From UMGS1696 sp964634795 (GTDB lineage: Bacteria > Bacillota > Clostridia > Oscillospirales > CAG-272), in the NCBI GenBank assembly GCA_964634795.1, contig CAZWLL010000012.1:1-48676 (forward strand): DNA of 48,676 nucleotides, given 5' to 3'. Shown here piece after piece: positions 33,998-42,623 of the stretch. Within the stretch, counting starts at the first letter, position 1; each line of letters opens with the position of its first letter. The translations under genes were made by a program, and so were the position numbers. The notes below the pieces were generated by a model. It had not been told where the DNA came from. It did no database searches and was given only the letters and a program-made list of their open reading frames with translations.

Positions 33998-35140
33998 ATG
34001 GCTGATACTAAAAGAGATTATTATGAGGTGCTCGGAGTAGATAAAAGTGCTGACGAAGCAACCATAAAAAAAGCATACAGAACGCTCGCCAAGAAATACC
34101 ATCCGGATATGAATCCCGGTGATAAAGAAGCCGAGGCTAAGTTTAAAGAAGTCAACGAAGCTTATGATGTACTGTCGGATCCGGACAAAAAGGCAAAATA
34201 CGACCAATACGGACATGCGGCATTTGATCCGTCGGCAGGCGGTGGTTCGGGATTCGGCGGATTCGGTGATTTCGGCGGATTTGATATAAATGATATTTTC
34301 TCCAGCTTCTTCGGCGGAGCGTCAGGCAGCTCGACAAGAAGAAACGGACCTATAAGAGGAGACGACATTACCGTAAGACTTACTATCTCCTTTGAGGAAT
34401 CCGTATTCGGCTGCAAAAAAGAAATATCGTATAATAAGATTCAAAAGTGCTCGGACTGCTCGGGTACAGGCGCCGCTGCGGGATCATCTCCCAAAACATG
34501 CTCAAAATGCGGCGGCAGCGGTCAAATAAGAGTTCAGCAGAGAACTGCTTTCGGTATAATGCAGTCTCAAAAGATGTGTGACGCCTGCAACGGTACCGGT
34601 AAGATTATAGAGAATAAATGCTCAAGCTGCCGCGGTACGGGATTTGTTCGCGTTCCTAAAAAGCTTGAGGTTAATATACCCGCAGGTATTGATGACGGTC
34701 AGCAGCTTTCACTGAGATATCAGGGAAGCGACGGTGCGAACGGCGGAAGTGCCGGAGACCTTGTTATTGTAATAAGTGTTCGTCCTCATTCAGTATTTGA
34801 AAGAGACGGCGATGACCTTTATTGCGAAGTACCTATCACATATGCCGAGGCTACACTTGGCGGTGATATAGAAATACCCACTCTTGAAGGCTCAATGAAG
34901 TACACTATTCCCGAAGGTACACAAACGGGAACTGTATTTACACTCAGAAATAAAGGCGTTACAAGAGTTAATTCTAAAATCAGAGGTAACTTATACATTA
35001 CCGTTGTGGTTGAAGTTCCGAAGAATCTTAATGCTGAGCAGAAGAATTTGCTCGAGAAATTCGCGGAATCATGCAAGGAGAGCAATTACTCTAAAAGAAC
35101 GAGTTTCTTTAAACGAATATTTAACAAGAAAGATAATTAA
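33998..35140 (+). CDS. dnaJ: Chaperone DnaJ (Hsp40)
   Basis: A 380-residue type I J-protein that stimulates DnaK ATPase. It has the J domain with HPD (AKKYHPDMN), a Gly/Phe-rich linker, four CxxCxGxG-like zinc motifs (CSDCSGTG, CSKCGGSG, CDACNGTG, CSSCRGTG) and a C-terminal substrate domain. ATG 33998 follows GGAGG at 5 nt; a further in-frame ATG at 33983 contains the ribosome site. The fifth gene of the CIRCE operon counting the short ORF; prmA follows at 14 nt. Confidence 0.97.
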   Translation: MADTKRDYYEVLGVDKSADEATIKKAYRTLAKKYHPDMNPGDKEAEAKFKEVNEAYDVLSDPDKKAKYDQYGHAAFDPSAGGGSGFGGFGDFGGFDINDIFSSFFGGASGSSTRRNGPIRGDDITVRLTISFEESVFGCKKEISYNKIQKCSDCSGTGAAAGSSPKTCSKCGGSGQIRVQQRTAFGIMQSQKMCDACNGTGKIIENKCSSCRGTGFVRVPKKLEVNIPAGIDDGQQLSLRYQGSDGANGGSAGDLVIVISVRPHSVFERDGDDLYCEVPITYAEATLGGDIEIPTLEGSMKYTIPEGTQTGTVFTLRNKGVTRVNSKIRGNLYITVVVEVPKNLNAEQKNLLEKFAESCKESNYSKRTSFFKRIFNKKDN

Positions 35141-35154
35141 TTCGGAGGAATAGT

Positions 35155-36096
35155 ATGGACGATAATAAAAGCTGGGTTCAGATAAAGGTTACATGTAAAT
35201 CTGAGGATTCGGAAGTTGTTGCCGGAGTTATGTCAATGGTTGACAACGGACTTATGATAGAGGATTATTCCGATGTTGATGACATTCTCGAAGGAGTTTA
35301 CGCCGACTTAATCGATGAATCGATTGTCGAAGCGGACAGAACTAAGGTGTCCGTGTCGGTTTTCGTATCGACGATTAAATCACCTGCGGAAAGTGAGCTT
35401 TTCATAAAAGAAAGGCTTGATGCCAGCGGCATCGAATATACAATCGAGCATATAGGTGTTAATGAAGAGGATTGGGCGAATTCTTGGAAGAAATACTACA
35501 AACCCATTAAAACGGGACGCCGCTTGGTTATCGTACCGGTTTGGGAAACATATGAAAAGCAGCCCGGAGAAACGATTGTACTTATGGAGCCTGGAATGGC
35601 GTTTGGAACAGGTACACATGAGACAACCAGATTGTGTGCAGGCTTTGTAGAGGATTACGTTACCGAAGGCTGTAAAGTACTTGATGTCGGATGCGGTTCG
35701 GGAATTCTTGCGATTGCCGCGTCAAAGTTGGGTGCAGGTTCATGTTTTGCGTGTGATATAGATCCCGTTGCCATTAAAGTGGCTAAAGAAAACACAGTAC
35801 TTAATGATACGCCTAATGTCGAATGCGCTGTCTCGGATTTGCTTAAACAGGCTCCTATTCCCGATGGCGGATATGATGTAATTGTTTCAAATATAGTTGC
35901 CGACGTTATTATTCGTCTTTCTCCGGATGTAGATAAATATCTCGCGAAAAACGGTACATATATAGTATCGGGAATAATCGAGGAGAGAGCGAATGAGGTA
36001 ATCGATGCTCTTGACGGTGACGGATATAAGCCTGTTGCCGAAAGATATGAAAACGGATGGTACGCCGCTGCTTTCAAGAGAAAAAGCGAAATCTGA
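35155..36096 (+). CDS. prmA: Ribosomal protein L11 methyltransferase
   Basis: A 313-residue SAM-dependent methyltransferase that trimethylates L11. The PrmA hallmark DPGMAFGTGTHETT appears here as MEPGMAFGTGTHETT. The SAM site is VLDVGCGSGILAIAASKLGA, and the catalytic-loop-like SNIVADVI stands where NPPY-type motifs occur. It follows dnaJ by 14 nt with GGAGG, the usual dnaJ-prmA order in Firmicutes. Confidence 0.95.
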   Translation: MDDNKSWVQIKVTCKSEDSEVVAGVMSMVDNGLMIEDYSDVDDILEGVYADLIDESIVEADRTKVSVSVFVSTIKSPAESELFIKERLDASGIEYTIEHIGVNEEDWANSWKKYYKPIKTGRRLVIVPVWETYEKQPGETIVLMEPGMAFGTGTHETTRLCAGFVEDYVTEGCKVLDVGCGSGILAIAASKLGAGSCFACDIDPVAIKVAKENTVLNDTPNVECAVSDLLKQAPIPDGGYDVIVSNIVADVIIRLSPDVDKYLAKNGTYIVSGIIEERANEVIDALDGDGYKPVAERYENGWYAAAFKRKSEI

Positions 36097-36119
36097 ATAA
36101 CATAAATGAAATAACAGTA

Positions 36120-36163
36120 TATACACCGTGAGGGGGAACACTTTTGCGGTGTATAACTTTTTT
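36120..36163 (+). terminator. Terminator of the dnaK-dnaJ-prmA operon
   Basis: TATACACCG pairs with CGGTGTATA across an 18-nt loop and is followed by ACTTTTTTG. It lies shortly after the prmA stop codon. Confidence 0.8.
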
Positions 36164-36184
36164 GTCTGTATTTTATATATACAC

Positions 36185-36213
36185 TTGAAATCGTTATTGT
36201 AAAATGGTATAAT
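36185..36213 (+). promoter_or_regulatory. Promoter of the SGNH hydrolase gene
   Basis: TTGAAA (36185-36190), 17 nt, TATAAT (36208-36213). Confidence 0.85.
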
Positions 36214-36255
36214 CGCACATAGAATATAAACTATTTCACAAAAAGGAGATATGTT

Positions 36256-36888
36256 ATGAGAGTTCTTTATATGGGCGATTCAATTACGGATGCCGGCAGA
36301 AACAGAAATGCGGGAAGTCAGTTGTCCATCGGTCAGGGATATCCTCTTCTTACATGCGCACAGCTGGGACTGAAATATCCCGGTAAGTTCGAGTTTATCA
36401 ACAACGGAATCAGCGGAAATCGTGTTGTTGATATGTATGCGAGAATTAAAGCGGATGTATGGAACTTAAATCCAGATGTTCTAAGCATACTTATCGGAGT
36501 AAATGATGTTTGGCATGAATTCGGCGGACATAACGGAGTTGAAACCGAAAGATTCGACAAGGTTTACCGTATGTTTATTGACGATACGCTGGCTGTTTTG
36601 CCGAATATAAAAATAATGATTCTTGAACCGTTTGTTCTCTCTGCATCCGCTACCGAAGGAAACTACGAGGAATTCCGCGGCGAGGTAGAGAAGAGAGCAG
36701 CAGTATCGAAAAAAATTGCAGAAGACAAGGGACTTATCTTTATTCCGCTGCAGGACAAATTCGATAAGGCTGCGGAAACGGTATCAGCATCATACTGGTT
36801 AGCGGACGGAGTTCATCCGACACCCGCAGGCCACGCGCTCATTGCGGAAGAATGGATAAAAGCATTTGAAAACTCTGTACTGAAATAA
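36256..36888 (+). CDS. SGNH/GDSL-family hydrolase
   Basis: A 210-residue cytosolic esterase-type protein with the SGNH blocks in order: GDSITDAG (nucleophile Ser), NNGISGNR, ILIGVNDVWHEF and DGVHPTPAGH (catalytic Asp and His). It resembles the acyl-/acetyl-esterase branch that deacetylates carbohydrates, but the substrate is not determined. There is no signal peptide. AAAAGGAGAT precedes the ATG. It has its own promoter and stands alone. Confidence 0.88.
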   Translation: MRVLYMGDSITDAGRNRNAGSQLSIGQGYPLLTCAQLGLKYPGKFEFINNGISGNRVVDMYARIKADVWNLNPDVLSILIGVNDVWHEFGGHNGVETERFDKVYRMFIDDTLAVLPNIKIMILEPFVLSASATEGNYEEFRGEVEKRAAVSKKIAEDKGLIFIPLQDKFDKAAETVSASYWLADGVHPTPAGHALIAEEWIKAFENSVLK

Positions 36889-36899
36889 TTTACTGTACA

Positions 36900-36931
36900 T
36901 AAACGTCGGTATGAATTCATACCGACGTTTA
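36900..36931. repeat. Perfect 32-bp palindrome after the SGNH hydrolase gene
   Basis: A perfect inverted repeat with 16-bp arms and no loop, centred on GAATTC. It begins 12 nt after the hydrolase stop. There is no good T-run on either side (GTTTAAAC follows), so it is an imperfect terminator at best. It could also be a protein-binding palindrome upstream of tilS. Confidence 0.6.
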
Positions 36932-36970
36932 AACTTAAGGCTATATTTATAGACTGAACATAATTACAGC

Positions 36971-37000
36971 TTGACGTATGTTATAGTAAAGTGTTATAAT
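36971..37000 (+). promoter_or_regulatory. Promoter of the tilS-hpt-ftsH unit
   Basis: TTGACG (36971-36976), 18 nt, TATAAT (36995-37000). Confidence 0.8.
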
Positions 37001-37053
37001 TAACTGTCATTTGTCGGCGGATAATATTATGATAAATAAGGCGGATGCATAAA

Positions 37054-38487
37054 ATGGATAAAGAAAACAACCTAAAATTACCGAATATGATGAATGACGG
37101 GGTGTATGTTTCGTTTAAGAGGACAATCAAAGAATATAAAATGGATGCCTTGATTGAGTCGTATGGGACAGTTGTTTCGGCTTTTTCAGGCGGAGCAGAT
37201 TCCACCTGCATGCTGTATCTTTTGAATGTGTACTGTAAAGAACACGGAATTAAATTGATAGCGGCGCATGTTAATCACATGATACGCGGAGATGACGCAG
37301 ATTCGGATGAGATGTTTTGCCGTAATTTTGCCGAAAAATATGAAATTCCGATAGAAGTCGAGAAAATCGACATACCTAAGCTCGCAGGAGAGAAGAGACT
37401 GGGTATTGAGGAATGCGCAAGGCTTGCTAGGTATGATTTTTTTGACAGATTATCCGAAAAATACGGAGCAGTCATTGCAACCGCTCATAATGCGAGTGAT
37501 AATGCCGAAACAGTATTGTTCAACATTCTGAGAGGATGCGGTACTCATGGCATATGCGGCATACTTCCCATTCGTGATAAAAAATTTATTCGTCCGCTTA
37601 TCAATGTAAACGGTGATTTAATCCGTAATTTTTGTAAAGAATACGATATTTCATATGTGTATGATAAAACAAATACGGATACGGACTACACACGCAATTA
37701 TATACGGCATATTATTATGCCTACAATGAAGAAAATATCTCCCGATCCCGCTTCCGCAATTGAAAAAATGAGCGGTATAGTGAGACGAGACGATGATTTC
37801 ATGATGAAAACAGCATGTGAGAAATTAGCGGGACGGAATTTTATAACAAGAAGCGAGATTAAAGAATTGCATGAGGCAGTGACGTCACGTATGCTTGTAA
37901 TGCTGTATAATTCATCAAAAATCACTAATTCTACTATAGAAGAACGTCATGTTAATGATATTATCGCATTGGCGGAGAGCGAAAAAAAAGAATGCTCGAT
38001 TTCTGTTCCCGGGAATATGCGTGCGGTTATAGAGAAAGAAATTGTCTACTTCGCTAAAGCTGAAGCGTATTCTGAAGAAAAGAAAGAAGATTTTCAGTAC
38101 CCGCGTGACGGTTCTGTGTACAAAAACGACATGTATATAGTGACGATTTCACACGGATGCCACAGTGAACATATAAAACTCAGTAATGATGAAGAAAATA
38201 TTTACAAATTATCTACATTGAGGTCTTTACGATTTGATAAAATTAAAAATACATTGATTATACGAAACCGTATCGATGGTGACAGCTATAGGTACGGCGG
38301 AATAAGACATAAAGTAAAAAAGCTTTTTATAGATAGCAAAATGAGCGGCAGAGAAAAGTCATCGATTCCGATTTTTTGCGATGAAGAAGGTATATTCTGG
38401 ATACCCGGATTTGCTCTGAGAGACGGAATCGAAACCGCCGACGGAGAAGATGCCGTTGTCATACGAGTTTATAAAAAGATAAATTAA
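37054..38487 (+). CDS. tilS: tRNA(Ile)-lysidine synthetase
   Basis: An approximately 477-residue PP-loop ATPase that makes lysidine at C34 of tRNA-Ile2, letting it read AUA. The PP-loop SGGADSTCML, AAHVNHMIRGDDADSDE, HNASDNAETVLFNILRG and the C-terminal TilS domain (YRYGGIRHKVKKLFIDSKM) are visible. I choose ATG 37054 because AAGGCGG lies 9 nt upstream; another ATG at 37045 adds three residues. tilS-hpt-ftsH is a conserved Firmicute order. Confidence 0.94.
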   Translation: MDKENNLKLPNMMNDGVYVSFKRTIKEYKMDALIESYGTVVSAFSGGADSTCMLYLLNVYCKEHGIKLIAAHVNHMIRGDDADSDEMFCRNFAEKYEIPIEVEKIDIPKLAGEKRLGIEECARLARYDFFDRLSEKYGAVIATAHNASDNAETVLFNILRGCGTHGICGILPIRDKKFIRPLINVNGDLIRNFCKEYDISYVYDKTNTDTDYTRNYIRHIIMPTMKKISPDPASAIEKMSGIVRRDDDFMMKTACEKLAGRNFITRSEIKELHEAVTSRMLVMLYNSSKITNSTIEERHVNDIIALAESEKKECSISVPGNMRAVIEKEIVYFAKAEAYSEEKKEDFQYPRDGSVYKNDMYIVTISHGCHSEHIKLSNDEENIYKLSTLRSLRFDKIKNTLIIRNRIDGDSYRYGGIRHKVKKLFIDSKMSGREKSSIPIFCDEEGIFWIPGFALRDGIETADGEDAVVIRVYKKIN

Positions 38488-38518
38488 TGGCGCAATGCTG
38501 ACTTTATTGGAGGGTAAA

Positions 38519-39082
38519 ATGGCGCATGCATCGATTCTTGATAAAGATATCGAAAGAGTTTTAGTAACTCAAGAGGAAATCGAAAGAATTACAGATCGTA
38601 TAGCTGATGAAATAGACAGAGATTATAAGGACTCAAAGCGATTGCTCCTGTTGTGCATACTTAAGGGCAGTGTTGTGTTTATGGGTGATTTGATGAAAAA
38701 AATATCGCTGCCGGTTGAAATAGATTTTATGAAAGTTTCATCCTACGGCGGCGGAACAACAACATCGGGTCGAATCAATATTATTTTGGATTTACATAGA
38801 AATGATTTGTCGGAATGCGATATTATTGTCGTAGAAGACATTATAGACAGCGGCAAAACACTTTCGTATCTCACCGAATACTTAAAGATAGGCGGTGCAA
38901 AGTCTGTAAAAACATGTACACTTTTGGATAAGCCGTCAAGACGTGAAGTTGATTTTACTCCCGATTACAGAGGCGTTGAAATTCCCGATGAATTTGTGGT
39001 GGGATACGGACTTGACTATGCAGAGCAGTACAGATCCCTGCCGTATATCGGCATTTTAAAGCCCGAAGTGTACACAAAATGA
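38519..39082 (+). CDS. hpt: Hypoxanthine phosphoribosyltransferase
   Basis: A 187-residue purine-salvage enzyme that makes IMP and GMP from hypoxanthine and guanine. It has the PRPP-binding loop VVEDIIDSGKTL, the LLLLCILKGS turn and the substrate-loop DEFVVGYGLDYAEQYR. ATG 38519 follows TTGGAGGG; the frame extends to 38495 without a better start. It ends in a small tandem duplication (39067-39101). Confidence 0.95.
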   Translation: MAHASILDKDIERVLVTQEEIERITDRIADEIDRDYKDSKRLLLLCILKGSVVFMGDLMKKISLPVEIDFMKVSSYGGGTTTSGRINIILDLHRNDLSECDIIVVEDIIDSGKTLSYLTEYLKIGGAKSVKTCTLLDKPSRREVDFTPDYRGVEIPDEFVVGYGLDYAEQYRSLPYIGILKPEVYTK

Positions 39083-39101
39083 ATTTCAGTGTACACAAAA
39101 T
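39067..39101. repeat. Tandem duplication at the 3' end of hpt with two GTGTACAC palindromes
   Basis: AGTGTACACAAAAT occurs at 39067-39080 and again at 39088-39101. Each copy contains the palindrome GTGTACAC, 21 bp apart, or two helical turns. The first copy encodes the last hpt codons and overlaps its stop. The second lies in the gap before ftsH. Confidence 0.6.
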
Positions 39102-39133
39102 AAACTTTTCATTTGATTATCGGAGGAAATAAG

Positions 39134-41194
39134 TTGAAGAACGGTTTAAAAATAGCCATATTCTATATTGTCCTCATTGGCATAATTTTAGTTGCAACCG
39201 CTTCATTATGGAATTATCTGCCGCAAGAACAGCTTTCTTACAGCGATGTAGTGGATTATTTTAATAACGAACAGGTTAAGCAGTTTACTGTCGATGAAAA
39301 CAATAACCTGACTTTGGTTTTGAGAGTTACCTTGTATGACGGAACCGAAGGCGAAACATATGTAACGTATAAGCTGCGCAGTTTGGATTTGTTTATAAAC
39401 GACCTTGGCGATTTAATTGACGAACAGCATTCGAAGGGTATAATAACGGCATATGATTATCCCGCACCGTACAGTATACCGTGGTGGGTTTCGCTCATAC
39501 CGTATGTTATAGTAATAATTCTCCTTATCGTAATGTGGATGTTCGCCATGAATCAGGTAACAGGTGGTAAAGGCTCGAAGATAAATTCCGTAGGCCGCGC
39601 TAAAGCAAAGCTTGTTACAGCGGACAAGGCGAAGGTATATTTCAAGGATGTCGCAGGTGCGGATGAGGAAAAAGCGGAGCTTGAGGAAATCGTAGAATTT
39701 CTTCGCAATCCGGAGTATTTTACAAAACTCGGTGCTAAGATACCGCACGGTGTTCTTCTTGTAGGTTCACCGGGTACAGGTAAAACTCTTATAGCGAAAG
39801 CTGTAGCAGGCGAAGCGGGAGTACCTTTCTATTCAATCTCAGGCTCTGACTTTGTGGAAATGTACGTCGGCGTAGGTGCATCAAGAGTACGTGACTTGTT
39901 CGATACCGCAAGAAAGAATCCCGCAGCGATTATATTCATCGATGAAATCGACGCTGTTGGCCGTCACAGAGGCGCAGGTCTCGGCGGCGGACACGATGAA
40001 AGAGAACAGACTCTTAACCAGATTTTGGTTGAGATGGATGGTTTCGGATCGAGCGAAGGCGTTATAGTTATGGCAGCGACAAACCGCCCCGATATACTTG
40101 ACCCCGCACTGCTGAGACCCGGAAGATTCGACAGACAGATTACAATGAATGTACCCGATGTGAAGGGCAGAGAAGAAATATTAAAGGTTCACTCACGCAA
40201 TAAGCCGTTTGAAGGCGATGTCGATTTATCCGTTATAGCTAAAACGACTGTAGGATTCACAGGTGCCGAGCTTGCGAACTTATTAAATGAAGCCGCGCTT
40301 CTTGCGGCACGCAAGGGCAAGCATCTCATCGGTATGACCGATCTTGAAGAAGCGATGGTAAAAGTTATCGTCGGTCCTGCGAAAAAGTCAAGAGTCATCA
40401 GCGAAGCCGAAAAGAGACTTACAGCATATCATGAAACAGGTCACGCTATTACAACATGGGTACGTCAGCCCGATGAGCCTGTTCATCAGATTTCAATCAT
40501 TCCCAGCGGCAGAGCGGGCGGATATACGCTTTCGTTCCCGAAGGAAGATAAATCGTATATGTCTCGCAAAACAATGGAAAACGAGCTTGTTACTCTTTTG
40601 GGAGGCCGTGTAGCCGAAGCGCTTATTATAGGTGATGTTTCGACAGGTGCGTCTAACGATATACAGAGAGCATCCAATCTCGCTCGTCAGATGGTGACAA
40701 AATACGGTATGTCCGATAAGCTCGGTCCGATTCTGTACGGATCTGAATCTTCAAGCGATGAAGTATTCCTGGGACGTGACTTCAATCAGACCAAGAACTA
40801 CTCGGAAGAGACTGCATCACTGATAGACAGCGAAGTTAAGGATTTGATTACTAAAGCGTATAACGACGCATATCATATTCTCGAGGAGAATATGGACAGA
40901 CTTCATTTTGTTGCCGCATATCTTATGAAAAATGAGATTATGGAAGAAGAGCAGTTTGTTCGTGCAATGACTGAAAAAGATGTCACAATAGAACAGCTCG
41001 AGGAAATGGTTGCCGAAAAACGCCGTAAATCACGCGAGGAAAACGAAGCGCACGCAAAGCATATCGCCGAGCTTGAAAAGCAGCGTGAAGAAGAAAGAAA
41101 ACGTGCAGAAAGTCATTCTCAGCATGAGAAAAATCCTTTTGCCACACCTGAGAAAGACGACAACAGCCATAATAACAACGATATGAATGAATAA
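39134..41194 (+). CDS. ftsH: ATP-dependent zinc metalloprotease FtsH
   Basis: An approximately 686-residue membrane-anchored AAA+ protease that degrades misfolded membrane and regulatory proteins. It has an N-terminal helix (IAIFYIVLIGIILVATASLW), an extracytoplasmic segment, a second helix (WVSLIPYVIVIILLIVMWMF), Walker A GSPGTGKT, Walker B FIDEIDAVG, the second-region-of-homology RPDILDPALLRPGRFDR and the zinc site HETGH. The C-terminus is charged and Asn/His-rich. I start it at TTG 39134, which has GGAGG at 7 nt; an upstream TTG at 39113 would contain that site. Confidence 0.96.
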   Translation: MKNGLKIAIFYIVLIGIILVATASLWNYLPQEQLSYSDVVDYFNNEQVKQFTVDENNNLTLVLRVTLYDGTEGETYVTYKLRSLDLFINDLGDLIDEQHSKGIITAYDYPAPYSIPWWVSLIPYVIVIILLIVMWMFAMNQVTGGKGSKINSVGRAKAKLVTADKAKVYFKDVAGADEEKAELEEIVEFLRNPEYFTKLGAKIPHGVLLVGSPGTGKTLIAKAVAGEAGVPFYSISGSDFVEMYVGVGASRVRDLFDTARKNPAAIIFIDEIDAVGRHRGAGLGGGHDEREQTLNQILVEMDGFGSSEGVIVMAATNRPDILDPALLRPGRFDRQITMNVPDVKGREEILKVHSRNKPFEGDVDLSVIAKTTVGFTGAELANLLNEAALLAARKGKHLIGMTDLEEAMVKVIVGPAKKSRVISEAEKRLTAYHETGHAITTWVRQPDEPVHQISIIPSGRAGGYTLSFPKEDKSYMSRKTMENELVTLLGGRVAEALIIGDVSTGASNDIQRASNLARQMVTKYGMSDKLGPILYGSESSSDEVFLGRDFNQTKNYSEETASLIDSEVKDLITKAYNDAYHILEENMDRLHFVAAYLMKNEIMEEEQFVRAMTEKDVTIEQLEEMVAEKRRKSREENEAHAKHIAELEKQREEERKRAESHSQHEKNPFATPEKDDNSHNNNDMNE

Positions 41195-41196
41195 AG

Positions 41197-41225
41197 AAAA
41201 ATCCGATGCACTGCATCGGATTTTT
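41197..41225. terminator. Bidirectional terminator between ftsH and the YgjP-like gene
   Basis: AAAAATCCGATGCA pairs with TGCATCGGATTTTT; the U-run is present in both directions. It separates convergent genes and touches the stop codon of the YgjP-like gene. Confidence 0.88.
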
Positions 41226-41788
41226 CATTTATCAAGACGGCTTATTAATTTACTTCCGTTGACTTTAAGCCAGTTCCTGTTTTCAATGTAATCGGGCATG
41301 TATTTTTTTACAAGTGCCCAAAATGCACGCGAATGATTCATTTCGGTGATATGGCATAGCTCATGAACGATTACATAGTCAAGAACGGAGTCGGGTACAA
41401 GATCGAGAAGAGAATTAAAGCAAAGATTTCTTTCGGACGAACAGCTGCCCCAACGCGATTTCATCGGTCGAATGTTGATTTTACGGTATTCGGCATTCAT
41501 AAGGTGTGAGTAGTAATTAACTCTTAAAGACAGCTTTCGGCTAAGCGATTCTTTCATAGACTTAAGCTCACCGTCGGTAAACGGTTCGGGAATATCTCTT
41601 TGCTTAAGTGATTCGTACATTTTCGCGTAATGTGTTTTTATCCATGATTCACGACTTGCGAGAAATCGGTTTATTTCACTCATAGTCATGGCATACGGAG
41701 CGCGTACTATAATCTCACAATCGCGTGATATTTCAACCGAAATGCTTTTTCTTCCGCTTCTGATTAATTTGATGTTTTCATTCATCAT
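41225..41788 (-). CDS. YgjP-like (DUF45) zinc metallopeptidase
   Basis: A 187-residue cytosolic protein with the zinc motif HELCH in VIVHELCHITEMNHSRAFW and the third ligand probably in the NHSRAFW stretch. The upstream MKSRWGSCSSERNLCFN is the family signature (R-WGSCS). Substrate unknown. It starts at ATG 41788, overlapping the queH stop (ATGA), so translation of the two is coupled. The family is widespread and poorly characterised. Confidence 0.88.
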   Translation of the reverse strand: MMNENIKLIRSGRKSISVEISRDCEIIVRAPYAMTMSEINRFLASRESWIKTHYAKMYESLKQRDIPEPFTDGELKSMKESLSRKLSLRVNYYSHLMNAEYRKINIRPMKSRWGSCSSERNLCFNSLLDLVPDSVLDYVIVHELCHITEMNHSRAFWALVKKYMPDYIENRNWLKVNGSKLISRLDK

Positions 41789-42426
41789 TGTTCCTCAAGT
41801 TTGTTTTCGGCGTCGTATTTTTCACGTGCGATTTTTGAAAATACGCATCCGCAATAGTTTTGTCTGTATAATCCGTATTTTTCGGAAAGCTCAATTGAAC
41901 GTTTGTATCCGCCCTTTTTCTTGAAGTCGGAGAGAAGGTACTTTACACCGTATTCATTTTCCAAATTAATACCTATTTCGTTCAGCCAATCCGACTTCTT
42001 ATAAGGACTTATAGAGAGCGTGGTGCAAAAGTAATCGTATCCGCATTGTGCGGCATATTCCGCTGTTTTTCTGAGTCTTAATTCATAGCATTTCCTGCAT
42101 CTTTCACCACCCTCGGGAAGGTTTTCATATCCTTTTGCGATGTTGAAAAAATCCTCGGGTTTATATTCGGGAGTCATCACCTTCAGATTATATCCGGCAT
42201 CGGAGTTGAATCTTTCAAGCTCTGACAGACGAAAGCTGAACTCATTTTCGGGATATATGTTGGGATTGTAAAAAAACAGTGTAATCTCAAAGTATTGCGA
42301 GATATACTCAAGCACATATGATGAGCACGGCGCACAGCAGCATTGCAGCAAAAGCGAAGGCTTTTTCCCGTTTTGTTTTATTTCCGATATAGTTTTTTCG
42401 AGTATAATAGAGTAGTTGTTTTTCAT
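41785..42426 (-). CDS. queH: Epoxyqueuosine reductase QueH
   Basis: A 213-residue member of the QueH (DUF208) family, which reduces epoxyqueuosine to queuosine in tRNA as a non-homologous replacement for QueG. The cysteine motifs expected for its metal centre are present: LLQCCCAPCSSYV near residue 28 and GERCRKCYELRL near residue 112. LSISPYKKS is also typical. No other queuosine gene is in the window, which fits a salvage-type or scattered pathway. Promoter at 42469-42497. Confidence 0.93.
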   Translation of the reverse strand: MKNNYSIILEKTISEIKQNGKKPSLLLQCCCAPCSSYVLEYISQYFEITLFFYNPNIYPENEFSFRLSELERFNSDAGYNLKVMTPEYKPEDFFNIAKGYENLPEGGERCRKCYELRLRKTAEYAAQCGYDYFCTTLSISPYKKSDWLNEIGINLENEYGVKYLLSDFKKKGGYKRSIELSEKYGLYRQNYCGCVFSKIAREKYDAENKLEEQ

Positions 42427-42468
42427 TCTTTTTACCGTTATTTTTCTGTAGCTTGTTAACCGTAATTA

Positions 42469-42497
42469 ATTTTATCATAAAAACGGTAAAATTTCAA
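42469..42497 (-). promoter_or_regulatory. queH promoter
   Basis: TTGAAA (42492-42497), 17 nt, TAAAAT (42469-42474). The surroundings hold inverted repeats of TTTTACCGTT type that flank the promoter. Confidence 0.75.
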
Positions 42498-42558
42498 CCA
42501 AGCAGCAAAATTCACCATTATATCACGTTAAGTTTATGATAAAATTGCGATTTTGCCG

Positions 42559-42587
42559 TTGAAATGAAATACAAAATAATGTATAAT
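42559..42587 (+). promoter_or_regulatory. Promoter of the LCP-like gene and glyS unit
   Basis: TTGAAA (42559-42564), 17 nt, TATAAT (42582-42587), followed 37 nt later by the start codon of the LCP-like gene. Confidence 0.85.
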
Positions 42588-42623
42588 ATAACCTATAGCA
42601 TTCAAGCGGCAAAGGAGGATAAA

